A stretch of 19,764 bases of DNA from Acidobacteriota bacterium (GTDB lineage: Bacteria; Acidobacteriota; Terriglobia; Terriglobales; Acidobacteriaceae): positions 1-19,764 of the forward strand of contig JAJXYW010000041.1 in the NCBI GenBank assembly GCA_021780415.1, in the 5' to 3' direction. Positions 1 to 7,777 of the stretch are shown here, one piece after another. Every line of letters begins with the position of its first letter. Position 1 is the first letter of the stretch. The translations under genes and the position numbers were made by a program. Below the pieces are notes generated by a model, which was given only the letters and a program-made list of their open reading frames with translations, was not told where the DNA came from and searched no databases.

Positions 1-2
1 GA

Positions 3-638
3 ATCCTGCTCCTCACCGAGGCTCTCCTCGGCGCCCTGCTCGTCAAGGGCGGCTACGTCGAGAACAACGCCTCGGACATGCGCGTCGTCATGCAGTGCAT
101 CCACTTCACCAACACGATGCTCCTGCTTGCAGCGATCACCCTCACCTGGTGGTGGCTCCGCGATCGCCCCCAGCCCCGCATCGTCATTCACGCAGAGACC
201 CGAATGACCGCATGGTTTGCTCTCGTCGCAACCCTCCTCGTAGGCGGTGCTGGTTCCGTCGCTGCGCTCGCTGACACGCTCTTCCCGCCCACATCGCTCC
301 AGGGCGCATTTCTACAGGATTTCTCCGCACACGCGCCCCTGCTGGTCCGCATGCGCTGGCTCCATCCAGCCTCCGCCGTTATCGCCCTCGGCACAGCCAT
401 CTGGCTGGCATTACAACTGCGCAGCACCCTCGGCCGCCTGATGCTCGCTCTGATCTTCGCGCAGATCATCCTCGGAGCAACCGACGTAGTTCTCCTCGCT
501 CCCACCTGGTTGCAGATCCTCCACCTTCTAGGCGCAGACGCCTACTGGATGGCCCTCGTCGCAGGCTGCGCCACGGTCCTTGCGCCGCAGCCTCTGAACC
601 CTCCCGAAGCTACGGCCCGGACGCTCAATCGATCCTAG
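3..638 (+). CDS. Heme A synthase (COX15/CtaA family), 3' part
   Basis: The reading frame is open from the window edge, so the gene starts upstream; 211 codons are visible. The product is a membrane protein of the COX15/CtaA type, which oxidises heme O to heme A for cytochrome c oxidase. The visible part has hydrophobic segments and three histidines placed as in the family: one in IHFTNT (codon 102-104), one in RWLHPASAV, and one in LQILHLLGADAYW. The last two would correspond to the C-terminal heme-ligand pair of CtaA. An internal ATG at 78 is not the real start, because the conserved TEALLGALLV segment lies before it. The TAG stop (636-638) overlaps the stop of the convergent gene within a CTAG. 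Family assignment is fairly secure; the partial length prevents a check of the N-terminal half. Confidence 0.8.
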   Translation: MLLLTEALLGALLVKGGYVENNASDMRVVMQCIHFTNTMLLLAAITLTWWWLRDRPQPRIVIHAETRMTAWFALVATLLVGGAGSVAALADTLFPPTSLQGAFLQDFSAHAPLLVRMRWLHPASAVIALGTAIWLALQLRSTLGRLMLALIFAQIILGATDVVLLAPTWLQILHLLGADAYWMALVAGCATVLAPQPLNPPEATARTLNRS

Positions 639-937
639 TGCACGATCTTCTTCGTATCCTGCACCGTATCTTTGGCCGCCACTTTGGTTCCATGAACCGT
701 ATCCTTCACCGCAACCTTGGTCCCATGCGCTGTGTCTCTGGCTGCAACCTTCGTTCCGTGTACCGTGTCTCTGGCCGCTACCTTGGTACCGTGGACCGTA
801 TCGTGCCCAACGGCCTTGGTGGCATGAGCAGTGTCATGCGTCATGTCCTTCATGTCCTGTCCGGCAGTCTGGGCATGTCCAATCCCAAACGAGAGCATCG
901 TGGCCAGCACCGTTCCCGAAACTACGAGTTTCTTCAT
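635..937 (-). CDS. Small exported protein of six 11-residue repeats (LEA-like)
   Basis: This 100-residue product begins with a signal peptide (MKKLVVSGTVLA, then a hydrophobic stretch, likely cut after GHA at residue 22). After a short linker come six in-register 11-residue repeats at residues 35-45, 46-56, 57-67, 68-78, 79-89 and 90-100, running exactly to the C-terminus. The consensus is DTVHGTKVAAR/K. Read from the Thr, it resembles the 11-mer of group 3 LEA proteins (Thr, Lys, Ala and an acidic residue in the same places). An amphipathic helix or coiled coil lying on a surface or membrane is possible; no function is known. The ATG at 937 is preferred over an upstream start at 991 because GGGAGA lies just before it and the signal peptide starts there. 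It converges on the heme A synthase gene and overlaps its stop. Confidence 0.75.
   Translation of the reverse strand: MKKLVVSGTVLATMLSFGIGHAQTAGQDMKDMTHDTAHATKAVGHDTVHGTKVAARDTVHGTKVAARDTAHGTKVAVKDTVHGTKVAAKDTVQDTKKIVH
638..835 (-). repeat. 33-bp tandem repeat, six units, inside the LEA-like gene
   Basis: Six consecutive 33-bp units encode the 11-residue repeats. The two copies at protein residues 46-56 and 57-67 have identical amino acids, and the others differ at a few positions. Such an array can gain or lose units by slippage without shifting the frame. Confidence 0.8.
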
Positions 938-991
938 CTTTCCGTCTCCCTCTGCCGCAGCAATTTCTACATCCATGCCGCGTTGCAGCAA

Positions 992-1021
992 AGGCTAGAA
1001 GCATGTCCACCCATACGTCAA
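992..1021 (-). promoter_or_regulatory. Possible promoter of the LEA-like gene
   Basis: On the minus strand TTGACG (1016-1021) is followed after 18 bases by TAGCCT (992-997), giving a transcript start roughly 50 bases before the ATG. The -10 match is poor, so this is tentative. Confidence 0.25.
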
Positions 1022-1192
1022 GCCCCGCCTCAACTCTCGCCAGTTAACTCGCTTTAACTAGCGCCCTTTCCAAGATAGCTTCACTGCTGGTAGAGTCTTG
1101 TAGCATTCCTGTATGATCAATCCCGACTTATAGTAAACGGTTTCTTGCTGACGATCCATCAGGCCACCGCGCACGTCCCATCCAGCAATCAT

Positions 1193-1228
1193 TTGACTCT
1201 CAGTTAGTGAGCTACATTGATAATCAAT
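1193..1228 (+). promoter_or_regulatory. Candidate promoter and palindromic operator before the sugar transporter
   Basis: TTGACT (1193-1198) could be a -35 box, with TTGATA (1217-1222) 18 bases downstream as -10. The -10 lies inside a 13-bp inverted repeat, ATTGAT-A-ATCAAT (1216-1228). A regulator binding there would cover the -10 and block transcription, which would suit a sugar-inducible unit. The binding protein is unknown. Confidence 0.4.
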
Positions 1229-1340
1229 CTGACACAGAAGACCGACAAGAGCACTCGCACAACTGCACCAGCCTCACAAACGTCAACGCGGCCACACTCA
1301 GTGACGCTTGGCAACTGTAACAGGAGATAAGAGCAGAGCC

Positions 1341-2669
1341 ATGGCGCTAAATCAGGCAACTACAAACCTACAGTCGTCGAATCCACATCCGGGATCCACC
1401 AACTACAGCGCCATGGCAATGGTCACGACTCTCTTCTTCGCCTGGGGCTTCTGCACGGTGTTGAACGATGCGGTCATTCCACACCTCCAAGCCATCTTTG
1501 AATTGAGCTATCTGCAAGCGTCGTTGATTCAGTTAGCCTTTTTCAGCTCGTACTTTTTGTTTGCACTTCCTGCGGGCAAGTTGGTCGAGACGTTCGGATA
1601 CAAATCTACGATGGTGATCGGTCTCGGAATGATGTGCCTCGGCGCGCTTCTGTTCGTCCCGGCAGCCGCAGCCGCAACCTATTCCTTCTTCCTCATCGCA
1701 GAAGTGGTTTTGGCTGCGGGTGTCACCATCCTGCAAGTCGCGGCAAATCCTTACGTGACGATTCTGGGGCCTCCGGAGACAGCGTCAAGTCGCCTCAACC
1801 TCACGCAGGCCTTCAACACTCTTGGTGACACCGTGGCGCCGTATGTCGGTGGCGCTCTGATCCTCAGCAAGATCGCAACGCTGCCCAACACGGAGCACTT
1901 GCAGGGAGCAGCCCTGCTCAGCTACCGCGCCCACCAGGCAGCGACTATCAAGCTTCCCTTCCTCGCGATTGCCAGCGCCGCCTTAATTCTGGCATTAGCC
2001 GTGGCGCTATACCGCTTTCCGCGTCTGGAAGTAACGCAGGATTTCCGACCTGCCGGCTTGGATATCGAAAAGGACAGCATCTGGAATCATCGCCATCTCT
2101 ACCTCGGTGCGGTTGCGATTTTCATTTACGTGGGGGCCGAAGTTTCTATCGGTAGTTTCCTCGTGAAGTACTTCGCGGATCCGAAGATCCTCGGCCTTTC
2201 GCTCGGCAATGGTGCGAAACTCGTTACTCTCTACTGGGCTGGGATGATGGTGGGCCGCTTCATCGGGTCGGCAGCGATGCGCCGGATCGCGGCAAACAAG
2301 ATTCTGATGTGGGCTGGCTTCGGTGCCGCCCTCTTGGTTTTCGGGTCGTTGGTCGGCTCCGGCCATTTTGCCGCTATCACCATTCTGTCGGTGGGACTTT
2401 TCAATTCGATCATGTTCCCAACCATCTTCACGCTAGCGGTCGCAGAACTCGGCCCGCTCACCGGACGTGGCTCTGGTTTGCTGGTGCAGGCCATTGTTGG
2501 TGGAGCCGTGTTCCCCATGTTGATGGGCTACCTCGCTGACCATTTTGGAATTCACCATTCCCTCCTGATGCCGCTCTTGTGCTACTTTTTCATCGCATAT
2601 TACGGATGGAATGGCTACAAGATCCTTCCACGCGAAATTCAATCCCATATTGAAATCGCTGAAGCTTAG
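1341..2669 (+). CDS. Sugar transporter of the FHS family (major facilitator superfamily)
   Basis: The 442-residue product is a polytopic inner-membrane permease, related to FucP and GluP, that would import a hexose or deoxyhexose with protons. Family signatures include FFAWGF and LND (Asp43), PHLQ, the FFSSYF/PAGK/GYK segment and LQVAANPY followed by RLNLTQAFN. Asp43 matches Asp46 of E. coli FucP, but the position of FucP Glu135 is Gln132; the 89-residue spacing is the same. Gln here is typical of glucose/galactose permeases as I recall, so fucose is uncertain. I chose the ATG at 1341, with AGGAG 14 bases upstream, over an in-frame TTG at 1308 that has no ribosome binding site. Codons end in A or T far more often than in neighbouring genes. 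The isomerase-like gene follows. Confidence 0.85.
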   Translation: MALNQATTNLQSSNPHPGSTNYSAMAMVTTLFFAWGFCTVLNDAVIPHLQAIFELSYLQASLIQLAFFSSYFLFALPAGKLVETFGYKSTMVIGLGMMCLGALLFVPAAAAATYSFFLIAEVVLAAGVTILQVAANPYVTILGPPETASSRLNLTQAFNTLGDTVAPYVGGALILSKIATLPNTEHLQGAALLSYRAHQAATIKLPFLAIASAALILALAVALYRFPRLEVTQDFRPAGLDIEKDSIWNHRHLYLGAVAIFIYVGAEVSIGSFLVKYFADPKILGLSLGNGAKLVTLYWAGMMVGRFIGSAAMRRIAANKILMWAGFGAALLVFGSLVGSGHFAAITILSVGLFNSIMFPTIFTLAVAELGPLTGRGSGLLVQAIVGGAVFPMLMGYLADHFGIHHSLLMPLLCYFFIAYYGWNGYKILPREIQSHIEIAEA

Positions 2670-2703
2670 ACCTTGTGTCCGTACAATCGCCAACGTTCTG
2701 GTG

Positions 2704-2720
2704 GGGGCTGATGCTGCCCC
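2704..2720 (+). other. Small hairpin after the transporter gene
   Basis: GGGGC and GCCCC form a 5-bp stem around a 7-base loop. There is no T run after it, so it may be a weak pause site or chance. Confidence 0.25.
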
Positions 2721-2748
2721 TCTTCAGAGCTTTCAACATCATCCGTTA

Positions 2749-2762
2749 CCGGACACATCCGG
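2749..2762. promoter_or_regulatory. Short inverted repeat before the isomerase gene
   Basis: CCGGA and TCCGG flank a 4-base spacer, about 40 bases before the isomerase start codon. It could be an RNA hairpin or a small operator; the evidence is symmetry alone. Confidence 0.25.
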
Positions 2763-2800
2763 AAGACGTTAACAACTTTTTAGCCTAAGAGGAGAACAAA

Positions 2801-4213
2801 ATGGGTCGTCAAATGACTATGGGCGTCGTGGTAGGCAATCGTGGCTTCTTCCCCAGCCACCTTGCCACCAGCGGTCGCCTTGAGATGATTGCAGCACTTG
2901 AATCCGTGGGCATCAAGCCCATCGTGCTGACACCGGAAGAGACCGCGCACGGCGCTGTAGAGACTTACGAGGACGCCAGGAAATGTGCAGCGCTTTTCAA
3001 GCAACACGCCGCTGAGATCGATGGCATCATCATCACGCTGCCAAACTTCGGCGAGGAGCGCGGCCTCGCCGACACGCTCCGCCTTGCCAATCTCAACGTG
3101 CCCGTCCTCATCCAGGCCACGCCCGACACTCCCGGCAAGATGGGCATCGCCTTCCGCCGCGACAGCTTCTGCGGCAAGATGTCGATCTGCAACAACCTCA
3201 AGCAGTACGGCATCCCCTACTCGCTCACCACGCTCCATACTGAAGCTCCTGACTCCACCGAGTTCAAAGCCGACCTGCAATGGTTCGCAGCCGTCTGCCG
3301 CATCGTGCGCGGCCTCCGCAATGTGCGCTTCGGTGCCATCGGCGCACGTCCCACGGCATTCAACACTGTTCGCTACTCCGAAAAGCTGCTCGAGCGCTCT
3401 GGCATCACCGTCGAAACTCTCGACCTCTCCGAAGTCATGGGCCGCATAGAAAAGTCCAAAGACAACGACGATGCCGTCCAGGCCAAGCTCGCGGCCATCA
3501 AGAAATACATCCCCGTCGGGCAGACACCGGAAGCAGCGCTCATGAAGATGGCCAAACTCGGCGCCGTCATCGACGGCTGGATGGCCGCCTCCGAACTCAC
3601 CGTCTCCGCTGTCCAGTGCTGGACCTCCATCGAGGAATATCTCGGCATCGTACCCTGCACCGTCATGTCGATGATGAGCGAACAACTCATCCCCTCCGCC
3701 TGCGAGGTCGACATCCTCGGCACGCTCTCCATGTACGCCCTCACCCTTGCCAGCGAAACTCCATCCGCGCTCCTCGACTGGAACAACAACTATGGCGACA
3801 ACCCCGACAAGGCTGTCTGCTTCCACTGCTCCAACCTCCCCAAGCACTTCTTCCGCGAAGGCGTAAAGATGGACTACCAGCTCATCATCGCGGGCACGGT
3901 CGGCAAGGAGAACACGCACGGCACACTCGATGGCACGGTCAAGGCCGGCCCCATGAGCTTCGCCCGCTTCTCCACCGACGACTTCACCGGCAAGATTGCC
4001 GGTTATGTCGGCGAAGGACGCTTCACTGACGACCCGCTCAACACCTTCGGCGGCGCCGGCGTCGTCGAGATCCCCAACATGCAAAAACTTCTCCGCTACA
4101 TCTGCGAGAACGGCTTCGAGCACCACGTCGCCGCCAACTTTTCCACCATGGCCAGCCCCGTCTACGAGGCCGCATCCAACTACCTCGGCTGGAAGATGCA
4201 CCGCCACGAATAG
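2801..4213 (+). CDS. L-fucose/L-arabinose isomerase family protein
   Basis: The 470-residue protein resembles the cytoplasmic L-fucose/L-arabinose isomerase family (COG2407 type), metal-dependent enzymes that convert aldoses to ketoses. CEVD at residues 301-304 and LLDWNNNYGD with Asp326 look like metal-site motifs. Glu302 and Asp326 are 24 residues apart, as are metal ligands Glu337 and Asp361 of E. coli FucI as I remember them; a C-terminal histidine pair (441-442) could supply the third ligand. At 470 residues it is much shorter than E. coli FucI (about 590). The start has a good ribosome binding site (GAGGAG, 2789-2794). It lies 131 bases after the transporter gene, suggesting a shared sugar pathway. 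No fuculokinase or aldolase is in the window, so the true sugar is unknown. Confidence 0.75.
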   Translation: MGRQMTMGVVVGNRGFFPSHLATSGRLEMIAALESVGIKPIVLTPEETAHGAVETYEDARKCAALFKQHAAEIDGIIITLPNFGEERGLADTLRLANLNVPVLIQATPDTPGKMGIAFRRDSFCGKMSICNNLKQYGIPYSLTTLHTEAPDSTEFKADLQWFAAVCRIVRGLRNVRFGAIGARPTAFNTVRYSEKLLERSGITVETLDLSEVMGRIEKSKDNDDAVQAKLAAIKKYIPVGQTPEAALMKMAKLGAVIDGWMAASELTVSAVQCWTSIEEYLGIVPCTVMSMMSEQLIPSACEVDILGTLSMYALTLASETPSALLDWNNNYGDNPDKAVCFHCSNLPKHFFREGVKMDYQLIIAGTVGKENTHGTLDGTVKAGPMSFARFSTDDFTGKIAGYVGEGRFTDDPLNTFGGAGVVEIPNMQKLLRYICENGFEHHVAANFSTMASPVYEAASNYLGWKMHRHE

Positions 4214-4231
4214 CACGATCTGAACGCAAAC

Positions 4232-4281
4232 AAATCAGGGGGATGCAAGGTGAAACCACACGCCGCGCATCTCCCTGATTT
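4232..4281 (+). terminator. 15-bp-stem hairpin between the isomerase gene and ppk1
   Basis: Arms 4232-4246 and 4267-4281 pair over 15 positions with one G-T pair, around a 20-base loop. The stem begins with AAATCAGGG and ends with CCCTGATTT, so the 3' arm finishes in TTT, but no longer T run follows. It probably ends the sugar transcript. Because it stops only 15 bases before the ppk1 ATG, a role in the ppk1 leader is also possible. Confidence 0.55.
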
Positions 4282-4296
4282 ACCCTCATTACACCC

Positions 4297-6564
4297 ATGG
4301 TTGGCAGCAAACAGTCCGCACCCGTCAGAAAGTCGCCAACACGAACGACTCGCCGCTCCCCAAAATCTCCGCCAGCGCCCCCCGGCGGACGCCTCATCGA
4401 TCGCGACGAGAGCTGGCTCCAGTTCAATCGCCGCGTCCTCGAAGAAGCCTGCGACGATTCGAACCCACTGCTCGAGCGCGTCAAGTTTCTCGCCATCTCC
4501 GCCAGCAACCTCGACGAGTTCGTCGAGATCCGTGTCGCGGGCATCCTGCAACGGCTTGAAGAAGGCCTCGGGATGCCCCAGCAGCGTGACACCGGCGGCC
4601 TCACCCAGGACGAGCGCATGGATCGTCTTCGCAACCGCCTCCACCATTTCAACGACGATCAAACCGCCTGCTGGAAAGACCTCCTCGTCCCCGAACTCAA
4701 GAGCGCAGGCGTTAGCCTTCTCACCTGGAAGCAACTCCGCAAAACCGATCGCGAGTTCGTCATCAAATTCTTCCAGGAGCAGGTCGACCCGCTTCTCACT
4801 CCCGTAACGCTCGACCCATCGCACCCCTTTCCGCGCGTGCTCAACAAAGCGCTCTGCCTCGCAGTCCTGCTCCGCCACAAACGCAAACCGAAGTCCGGCA
4901 ACAGCCCAAAGATCCTCGGCGTCATCACCATTCCGCGCTCACTCCCCTCGCTCATCTCTCTTCCCGAGCGCTCCGGCCAGCGCAACTTCCTGCTCCTTGA
5001 AGAGCTCATCGAAGCTCACATCGAATCGATGTTTCGCGGCTACAGCATCCTCAACCGCACCGCCTTCCGTGTCACCCGCAACAGTAATCTCTACCTGCAG
5101 GAGGAAGAGACCCGCACCATCCTCGAGAGCGTTGCCGAGGAGTTGCACAACCGCCGCAAAGGCGACGCCGTTCGCATGGAGATCGACGCCTTCGCCTCCG
5201 ACGAACTCACCGAGCGCCTCCGCGTCAACTTCGAACTCGAACTCTGGCAGGTCTTCCGCACCTCGGCTCCCGTAAACCTCTCGCGTCTCATGGCTCTCTA
5301 CAGCGCCGTCAAGCTGCCCGCGCTCAAGTTCCCCGACTTCCACGGCCGCCGCTTCCAGTTCGGCTCATCCACCAACTCACACCCCAACATCTTCGCCAAA
5401 CTTCGCAACGGCGACATGCTCCTTCATCACCCCTTCGACAGCTACAGCACGGTCGAAGACTTCATCGAAGCCGCCGCCTCCGATGAGAGCGTCATCTCCA
5501 TCAAGCAGACCCTCTACCGCACCAGCGCCGACTCGCCCATCTTCAGCGCGCTCAAGGCCGCCGCGCAGAGCAAGGACGTCACGGTCGTCGTCGAGCTCAT
5601 GGCGCGCTTCGACGAGGCCTCCAACATCCGCTGGGCGCGCGAGCTAGAAGACGCCGGCGTGCAGGTCTTTCACGGCATCTTCGGCTTCAAGACCCACTGC
5701 AAGCTCTCCCTCATCGTTCGCCGCGACGCCGACGGTGTCGTCCGCAGCTACGCCCATCTCGGCACCGGTAACTACAACCCGGTCACCGCACGCTTCTACA
5801 CCGACATCAGCCTGCTCACCGCGCGCCCCGAGCTCACCGACGCCGTCCTCCGCGTCTTCCGCTACCTCACCGCCGACTGGCAAGCCGGCCCCAACGCCTA
5901 TCGCCCTCTCCTCGTCGCGCCCGTCACCCTGCACAGCGACATGCTCGCCCTCATTGCGCGCGAAGCCACGCACGCACGTGCGGGCCTCCCCGCGCACATC
6001 ATCGCCAAGATGAACGGCCTCCTCGACCTCCCCACCATCGACGCGCTTTACAACGCCTCGCAGGCCGGCGTCGAAATCGACCTCATTGTGCGCGGCATGT
6101 GCGCCCTCCGCCCGGGCATTCCCGGCCTCAGCGAGCGCATCCGAGTCCGCTCCATCATCGGCCGTTTCCTCGAGCACAGCCGCATCTTCTTCTTCGCCAA
6201 CGGCGGCTCCGACGACGGCCCACAGTCCGAAGTCTTCTGCGGCAGCGCCGACTGGATGACCCGCAATCTCTACGAGCGCTGCGAGGTCGTCTTCCCCGTC
6301 GTCGATCCCGCACTCAAACGCCGACTTCGCGATGAGATTCTCGACACCTACTTGCACGACAACCTCAAGGCCCGCCTCATGTCCCCCGACGGCACCTATC
6401 ACCGTGCACACTCCACCAGCCCCGGCCTCAGCGCCCAGCAGCACCTCATGGAACTCTCCCACACGCCCGAAAAGCAACCTGGCCGGATCAAATCCCTCGT
6501 CATAGAAAGCACCCCTGCTGAGGAAGCGGAAAGCATTCTGGCCAAAGAACAATCTGGCCTGTGA
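4297..6564 (+). CDS. ppk1: Polyphosphate kinase 1
   Basis: The 755-residue enzyme reversibly moves the terminal phosphate of ATP onto polyphosphate. All four PPK1 regions can be followed: the N-terminal motif RDESWLQFNRRVLEE and SASNLDEFVEIRVAG, a middle 'head' domain, and two phospholipase-D-like catalytic domains. The expected autophosphorylated histidine is His487 in YAHLGTGNYNPVTARFYTD (E. coli His435), and His627 in GRFLEHSRIFFF matches E. coli His592. The first 30 or so residues are a basic, Pro/Ser-rich extension not found in the E. coli enzyme. No clear ribosome binding site precedes the ATG at 4297, so the start is less certain than the identity; a start near residue 30 would still leave the core intact. 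There is no exopolyphosphatase gene nearby. Confidence 0.95.
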   Translation: MVGSKQSAPVRKSPTRTTRRSPKSPPAPPGGRLIDRDESWLQFNRRVLEEACDDSNPLLERVKFLAISASNLDEFVEIRVAGILQRLEEGLGMPQQRDTGGLTQDERMDRLRNRLHHFNDDQTACWKDLLVPELKSAGVSLLTWKQLRKTDREFVIKFFQEQVDPLLTPVTLDPSHPFPRVLNKALCLAVLLRHKRKPKSGNSPKILGVITIPRSLPSLISLPERSGQRNFLLLEELIEAHIESMFRGYSILNRTAFRVTRNSNLYLQEEETRTILESVAEELHNRRKGDAVRMEIDAFASDELTERLRVNFELELWQVFRTSAPVNLSRLMALYSAVKLPALKFPDFHGRRFQFGSSTNSHPNIFAKLRNGDMLLHHPFDSYSTVEDFIEAAASDESVISIKQTLYRTSADSPIFSALKAAAQSKDVTVVVELMARFDEASNIRWARELEDAGVQVFHGIFGFKTHCKLSLIVRRDADGVVRSYAHLGTGNYNPVTARFYTDISLLTARPELTDAVLRVFRYLTADWQAGPNAYRPLLVAPVTLHSDMLALIAREATHARAGLPAHIIAKMNGLLDLPTIDALYNASQAGVEIDLIVRGMCALRPGIPGLSERIRVRSIIGRFLEHSRIFFFANGGSDDGPQSEVFCGSADWMTRNLYERCEVVFPVVDPALKRRLRDEILDTYLHDNLKARLMSPDGTYHRAHSTSPGLSAQQHLMELSHTPEKQPGRIKSLVIESTPAEEAESILAKEQSGL

Positions 6565-6615
6565 ATTCAACGCGCGATCATCCCCTCGCACCGAAGATTC
6601 ATGCCACGGTAAGCC

Positions 6616-6640
6616 CGGGGATGAAACCTCCATCCTCCCG
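6616..6640 (+). terminator. Weak hairpin after ppk1
   Basis: CGGGGATG (6616-6623) and CATCCTCCCG (6631-6640) pair with a 2-base bulge around a 7-base loop. It has no T tract, so its role as a terminator is uncertain. Confidence 0.25.
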
Positions 6641-6707
6641 CGACCAAACTGCTAAACTTAAGTAGTCGAGCGCGGCAGCGAACGCCCGCGTCCTCAAGGA
6701 GCACATC

Positions 6708-7667
6708 ATGGAACTGAACAACGGTAACGGCACATCCAACAGCAACGGTGCGGGCCTCCGCCTCAAGACCGGTCTTGCCGAGATGCTCAAGGGCGGCGTC
6801 ATCATGGACGTGATGAGCGTCGCGCAGTCACGCATCGCTGAAGAAGCCGGAGCCGTCGCCGTCATGGCGCTCGAGCGCGTTCCCGCCATGATCCGCGCCG
6901 AAGGCGGAGTAGCCCGCATGGCTTCGCCGAAGCTCATCAAAGAGATCATGGCCGCATCCACCATCCCCGTCATGGCCAAGGCCCGCATTGGCCACTTTGC
7001 CGAAGCCCAGGTCCTTCAGTCCCTCGGCGTCGACTTCATCGACGAGTCTGAAGTCCTCACCCCTGCCGATGAGACCTACCACATCGACAAGCACGCCTTC
7101 ACTACACCCTTCGTCTGCGGTGCGCGCAATCTTGGCGAGGCTCTCCGCCGCATCGCCGAGGGCGCAGCCATGATCCGCACCAAGGGCGAGCCCGGCACCG
7201 GCGACGTCGTCCACGCCGTCCAGCACATGCGCCAGATCGTCCGCGAGATCAAGGCCCTCACCGTCCTTGGTGACGAAGAACTGTACAACGCCGCCAAGGT
7301 CCACGGGGCACCCTATGAGCTCGTCCGCATGGTCGCCAAGGCTGGCAAGCTTCCCGTCCCCAACTTCTCCGCCGGTGGCATAGCCACGCCCGCCGACGCA
7401 TCCCTCATGATGCAGCTCGGCGCCGAGACCATCTTCGTAGGCTCCGGCATCTTCATGAAGGAAGGCGCCATTCCGCTGGACGTAGAAGACAACGCCGAAG
7501 AGCGCGCCGAAGCCGTCTCCCGCGCCCGCGCCATCGTCCTCGCCACGCTCCACTACGACGACCCGAAGATCGTCGCCGAAGCCAGCGAAGCTGTGATCGG
7601 CAGCATGAAGGGCCTGGCAGCCGCCGCCATCGAGGAAAAGGACCTCATGCAAACCCGCGGCTGGTAA
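6708..7667 (+). CDS. pdxS: Pyridoxal 5'-phosphate synthase, synthase subunit
   Basis: This 319-residue protein makes pyridoxal 5'-phosphate from ribose 5-phosphate, glyceraldehyde 3-phosphate and ammonia supplied by PdxT. Family sequence is unmistakable: [27 protein letters not shown] and [11 protein letters not shown]. Asp34, Lys91 and Lys159 match the catalytic Asp24, Lys81 and Lys149 of the B. subtilis enzyme, each shifted by ten residues because of an Asn/Gly/Ser-rich N-terminal extension. A ribosome binding site AAGGAG (6696-6701) lies six bases before the ATG, which fixes the start. pdxT follows after 110 bases, so the two probably form an operon. The protein should assemble as a cytoplasmic dodecamer with PdxT. 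Confidence 0.97.
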   Translation: MELNNGNGTSNSNGAGLRLKTGLAEMLKGGVIMDVMSVAQSRIAEEAGAVAVMALERVPAMIRAEGGVARMASPKLIKEIMAASTIPVMAKARIGHFAEAQVLQSLGVDFIDESEVLTPADETYHIDKHAFTTPFVCGARNLGEALRRIAEGAAMIRTKGEPGTGDVVHAVQHMRQIVREIKALTVLGDEELYNAAKVHGAPYELVRMVAKAGKLPVPNFSAGGIATPADASLMMQLGAETIFVGSGIFMKEGAIPLDVEDNAEERAEAVSRARAIVLATLHYDDPKIVAEASEAVIGSMKGLAAAAIEEKDLMQTRGW

Positions 7668-7726
7668 CCCCTACACCCTTGGCCTGACAATATCTTCATC
7701 TTAAGAAGGCTCATCCTATTTGGAAA

Positions 7727-7756
7727 TTGTCATCCTGAGCGCAGCGAAGGACCTGC
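7727..7756. repeat. Copy of a dispersed intergenic element (CATCCTGAGCGCAGCGAAGG type)
   Basis: Between pdxS and pdxT lies TTGTCATCCTGAGCGCAGCG, followed by AAGGACCTGC. I recall this kind of sequence as a very frequent intergenic repeat in acidobacterial and some other soil-bacterial genomes. Only one copy occurs in this window, so its repeated nature cannot be shown here. Confidence 0.45.
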
Positions 7757-7777
7757 TTCTCGTCCGGCGAGCCACGA

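Larger units (their letters stand above)
938..1340. other. Intergenic region between divergent genes
   Basis: This is the longest gene-free stretch of the window. It separates the LEA-like gene from the sugar transporter. It holds weak promoter candidates in both directions and a 13-bp palindrome at 1216-1228; a half-site of the same sequence (ATCAAT) lies at 1116-1121. I see no coding potential, tRNA or riboswitch-like structure in it. Confidence 0.6.

Noticed and set aside
638..835. CRISPR array from the 33-bp repeated units
   Set aside because: The units are contiguous with no spacers and encode protein repeats in frame.
638..1057. Plus-strand open frame opposite the LEA-like gene
   Set aside because: It is the complement of the 33-bp repeats. 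The minus strand has a signal peptide, a ribosome binding site and regular 11-residue repeats.
1308..1340. TTG start for the transporter
   Set aside because: There is no ribosome binding site before it, and the conserved region begins well after the ATG at 1341.
2780..4216. Long minus-strand open frame opposite the isomerase gene
   Set aside because: It mirrors a gene rich in C-ending codons and has a low-complexity Gly/Val/Asp/Glu composition with no family motif. The same holds for antisense frames at 5644-6633, 10509-11984 and 17438-18733.
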